64,000 bases of DNA. Source: Streptomyces lunaelactis (GTDB lineage Bacteria > Actinomycetota > Actinomycetes > Streptomycetales > Streptomycetaceae). The notes below the pieces were generated by a model. The model ran no database searches and was not told where the DNA came from. It worked only from the letters and a program-made list of their open reading frames with translations. Both the position numbers and the translations under genes were made by a program. The stretch covers positions 6,510,001-6,574,000 of the forward strand of contig NZ_CP026304.1 of assembly GCF_003054555.1 (NCBI RefSeq). The letters run 5' to 3'. This document shows positions 62,631-64,000 of the stretch, in pieces. Positions within the stretch are counted from its first letter, which is position 1, and every line of letters begins with the position of its first letter.

Positions 62631-63441
62631 GGTGTGCCCCCTCCTCTTCGAATCCGGCGCGAGCGGCATGGACCTCGTCATCGTCGGCCGCTTGGCCGAG
62701 ATAGGCCTCGATGACGGCCGGGGCCTGCCGTACCTCCTCCGGAGGACCGTCGGCGATCTCCTTTCCGAAGTTCAGAACGACCACCCGCTCGGACACCTCC
62801 ATGACCAGTCCCATGTCGTGCTCGATGAGCGCGATCGCCATGCCCAGTTCCCGGATCCGGCGGATGAGGGTGAGCAACTCGGCCTTCTCGCCGTGGTTGA
62901 GCCCGGCGGCCGGCTCGTCGAGCAGTAGCAGCTTCGGTCGTCTGGCCAGGGCGCGGGCGATCTCCACCCGGCGCTGCTCGCCGTACGGGAGGTGACGCAC
63001 AAGACCGGCCCGGTCGCCGCGGAGCCCGACGAAGTCCAGCCATGTGTGGGCCTCGTCGGTGCTCTCGCGCTCGCTGCGCCGGTAACGGGGGGTGTGCAGC
63101 ACCGCGTCGAAGGCGCTCTGCCTCAGCCACAGATGGGTGCCCGCCCGTACGTTGTCCAGAACCGACAGCTCGCCGAACAGCCGCAGGTTCTGGAAGGTGC
63201 GGGCGAGGCCGCGGGCGGCGACCGCCGACGGGCGCAGGCCCGTCACGTACTCCCCGGCCAGCCGGACGGCGCCCCCGGTCGGCTGGTAGAACCCGCTGAC
63301 ACAGTTGAACGCTGAGGTCTTACCCGCGCCGTTGGGGCCGATGATCGAGACGATCTCGCCCTCATCGACCGAGAAAGTGAGGCCGTCGACGGCGCGGACT
63401 CCGCCGAAAGCCAGCCGCAGATCCGTTACCTCGAGAATCAC
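62623..63441 (-). CDS. livG: Branched-chain-type ABC transporter ATPase (LivG)
   Basis: 272 residues from GTG at 63441, with GGAGGA just upstream. Walker A GPNGAGKTS near 36-44, signature LPYGEQRRVEIARALARRP near 160-178, Walker B LLLLDEPAAGLN, and the LivG-type insertion with LARTFQNLRLFGELSV. Its start overlaps the permease stop (GTGA). Confidence 0.92.
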   Translation of the reverse strand: MILEVTDLRLAFGGVRAVDGLTFSVDEGEIVSIIGPNGAGKTSAFNCVSGFYQPTGGAVRLAGEYVTGLRPSAVAARGLARTFQNLRLFGELSVLDNVRAGTHLWLRQSAFDAVLHTPRYRRSERESTDEAHTWLDFVGLRGDRAGLVRHLPYGEQRRVEIARALARRPKLLLLDEPAAGLNHGEKAELLTLIRRIRELGMAIALIEHDMGLVMEVSERVVVLNFGKEIADGPPEEVRQAPAVIEAYLGQAADDDEVHAARAGFEEEGAHHA

Positions 63442-64000
63442 TCTTCCTCCTTCGCCGGCGCGCCGGGTGCGCCGGGCGTGCTCCGCGCCGCCGTGTAGCC
63501 GGGCTCGCGCGAACGGTGCGGCCAAAGGCCCTGCGGGCGCAGCAGCATCACGACGATGAGCAGCACGCCGAACACGAAGTAGCGGTAGTCGGCCAGGCCC
63601 CGCAGCAGTTCGGGCAGCAGACTGATGACCACGGCGCCGACCACGACGCCGGGGGTGGAGCCCATACCGCCGAGCACGACCGCCATCAGGACGAGGGCGG
63701 ACTGCAGGAAGGTGAAGCTGGCCGGGGAGATCGCCGAGAGCTGGCCGGCGAACAGCACGCCCGCGAGTCCGCCCCAGACGGCACCCGCGACATAGGCCGC
63801 CAACTTGACCCGGTAGGTATGGATTCCGCTGGCCTCGGCAGCGTCCTCGTCCTCCCTGACGAATCGCCAGGCGCGGCCGATACGGGAGCGGCCGAGCCGC
63901 GCGGCGAAAAGCACCGCGACCGAGACGATCAGTACGGCGGTGTAGTAGAAGACGACCGGGTCGGAGAGCGTGTCACCGAACAGCCCGGGGATGCCGTAGA
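63438..64000 (-). CDS. livM: Branched-chain-type ABC permease LivM (partial, runs off right edge)
   Basis: The last 187 residues or so are in view, with their upstream end outside the window. The LivM loop is present (SRIGRAWRFVREDEDAAEAS followed by GIHTYRVKLAAYVAGA). Further helices include VLMAVVLGGMGSTPGVVVGA and YRYFVFGVLLIVVMLL. The open frame continues to base 64000 without a start. It belongs to the operon with livG and livF; the binding protein and LivH are beyond the edge. Confidence 0.92.
   Translation of the reverse strand, partial: YGIPGLFGDTLSDPVVFYYTAVLIVSVAVLFAARLGRSRIGRAWRFVREDEDAAEASGIHTYRVKLAAYVAGAVWGGLAGVLFAGQLSAISPASFTFLQSALVLMAVVLGGMGSTPGVVVGAVVISLLPELLRGLADYRYFVFGVLLIVVMLLRPQGLWPHRSREPGYTAARSTPGAPGAPAKEEE

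Overview
The window is high-G+C actinobacterial DNA and almost certainly a Streptomyces chromosome. The pointers are near-universal G/C third codon positions, frequent GTG starts, ATGA/GTGA operon overlaps, and small families typical of Streptomyces (DUF6381-, DUF5133-, DUF6099-, DUF5996- and DUF6236-like proteins, a SepF paralogue, a stand-alone HATPase anti-sigma-like protein, a SpoIIE-type phosphatase). No rRNA, tRNA or CRISPR array was seen. Both edges cut through genes: an ABC permease on the left and a LivM-like permease on the right.

Layout. 1-6.25 kb: a reverse-strand operon with a zinc alcohol dehydrogenase, a lipoprotein solute-binding protein and two sugar-type ABC permeases. It lies opposite a GAF/AAA/Fis regulator of the AcoR type, and a perfect 7-3-7 palindrome sits in the shared promoter region. 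6.5-19.3 kb: a decayed accessory zone. A DUF91/DUF5655 nuclease-like gene is split into a left piece (about 6.72-6.99 kb) and a right piece (about 18.79-19.06 kb). The 11.8 kb between them has matching inverted ends (6987-7001 and 18775-18789). Just inside its right end lie remnants of two tyrosine recombinases. The insert holds a TPR protein/GNAT pair, a beta-gamma-crystallin-like protein, a NarL-type two-component system, a DUF6326 membrane protein, a deleted IS66, both ends of a DUF6236 gene and a Nudix hydrolase.

19.3-28 kb: a PucR regulator opposite an esterase, a secreted serine hydrolase, a duplicated esterase tail, a second EF-G-like GTPase, and a TetR regulator facing a quinone-oxidoreductase-like enzyme. 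The TetR promoter and the oxidoreductase promoter share a 16-nt site. 28-37 kb: mostly stable housekeeping genes (UBP zinc finger, DUF5996, succinate-semialdehyde dehydrogenase, SepF paralogue, AAA ATPase/MazG pair, F420-type oxidoreductase, homocysteine methyltransferase). 37.4-41.4 kb: the Hen1-Pnkp RNA repair operon. 41.6-43.9 kb: arginine deiminase and ornithine carbamoyltransferase.

44.6-53 kb: a CoA-dependent aromatic catabolic cluster. It has an enoyl-CoA hydratase, a fused flavin monooxygenase/Old-Yellow-Enzyme protein of the 2-aminobenzoyl-CoA monooxygenase/reductase type, a PaaX regulator, an aryl-CoA ligase, an acyl-CoA dehydrogenase, a RidA protein and an alpha/beta hydrolase. Together they suggest degradation of anthranilate or a similar ortho-substituted benzoate through CoA thioesters. 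53-64 kb: an efflux MFS protein, a SpoIIE phosphatase, a PPOX flavoprotein, an AraC regulator among three SnoaL/NTF2-like genes, an orphan VWA protein, and a branched-chain-type ABC transporter (LivF, LivG, LivM). Function calls rest on motif reading and memory of families; no database search was run.
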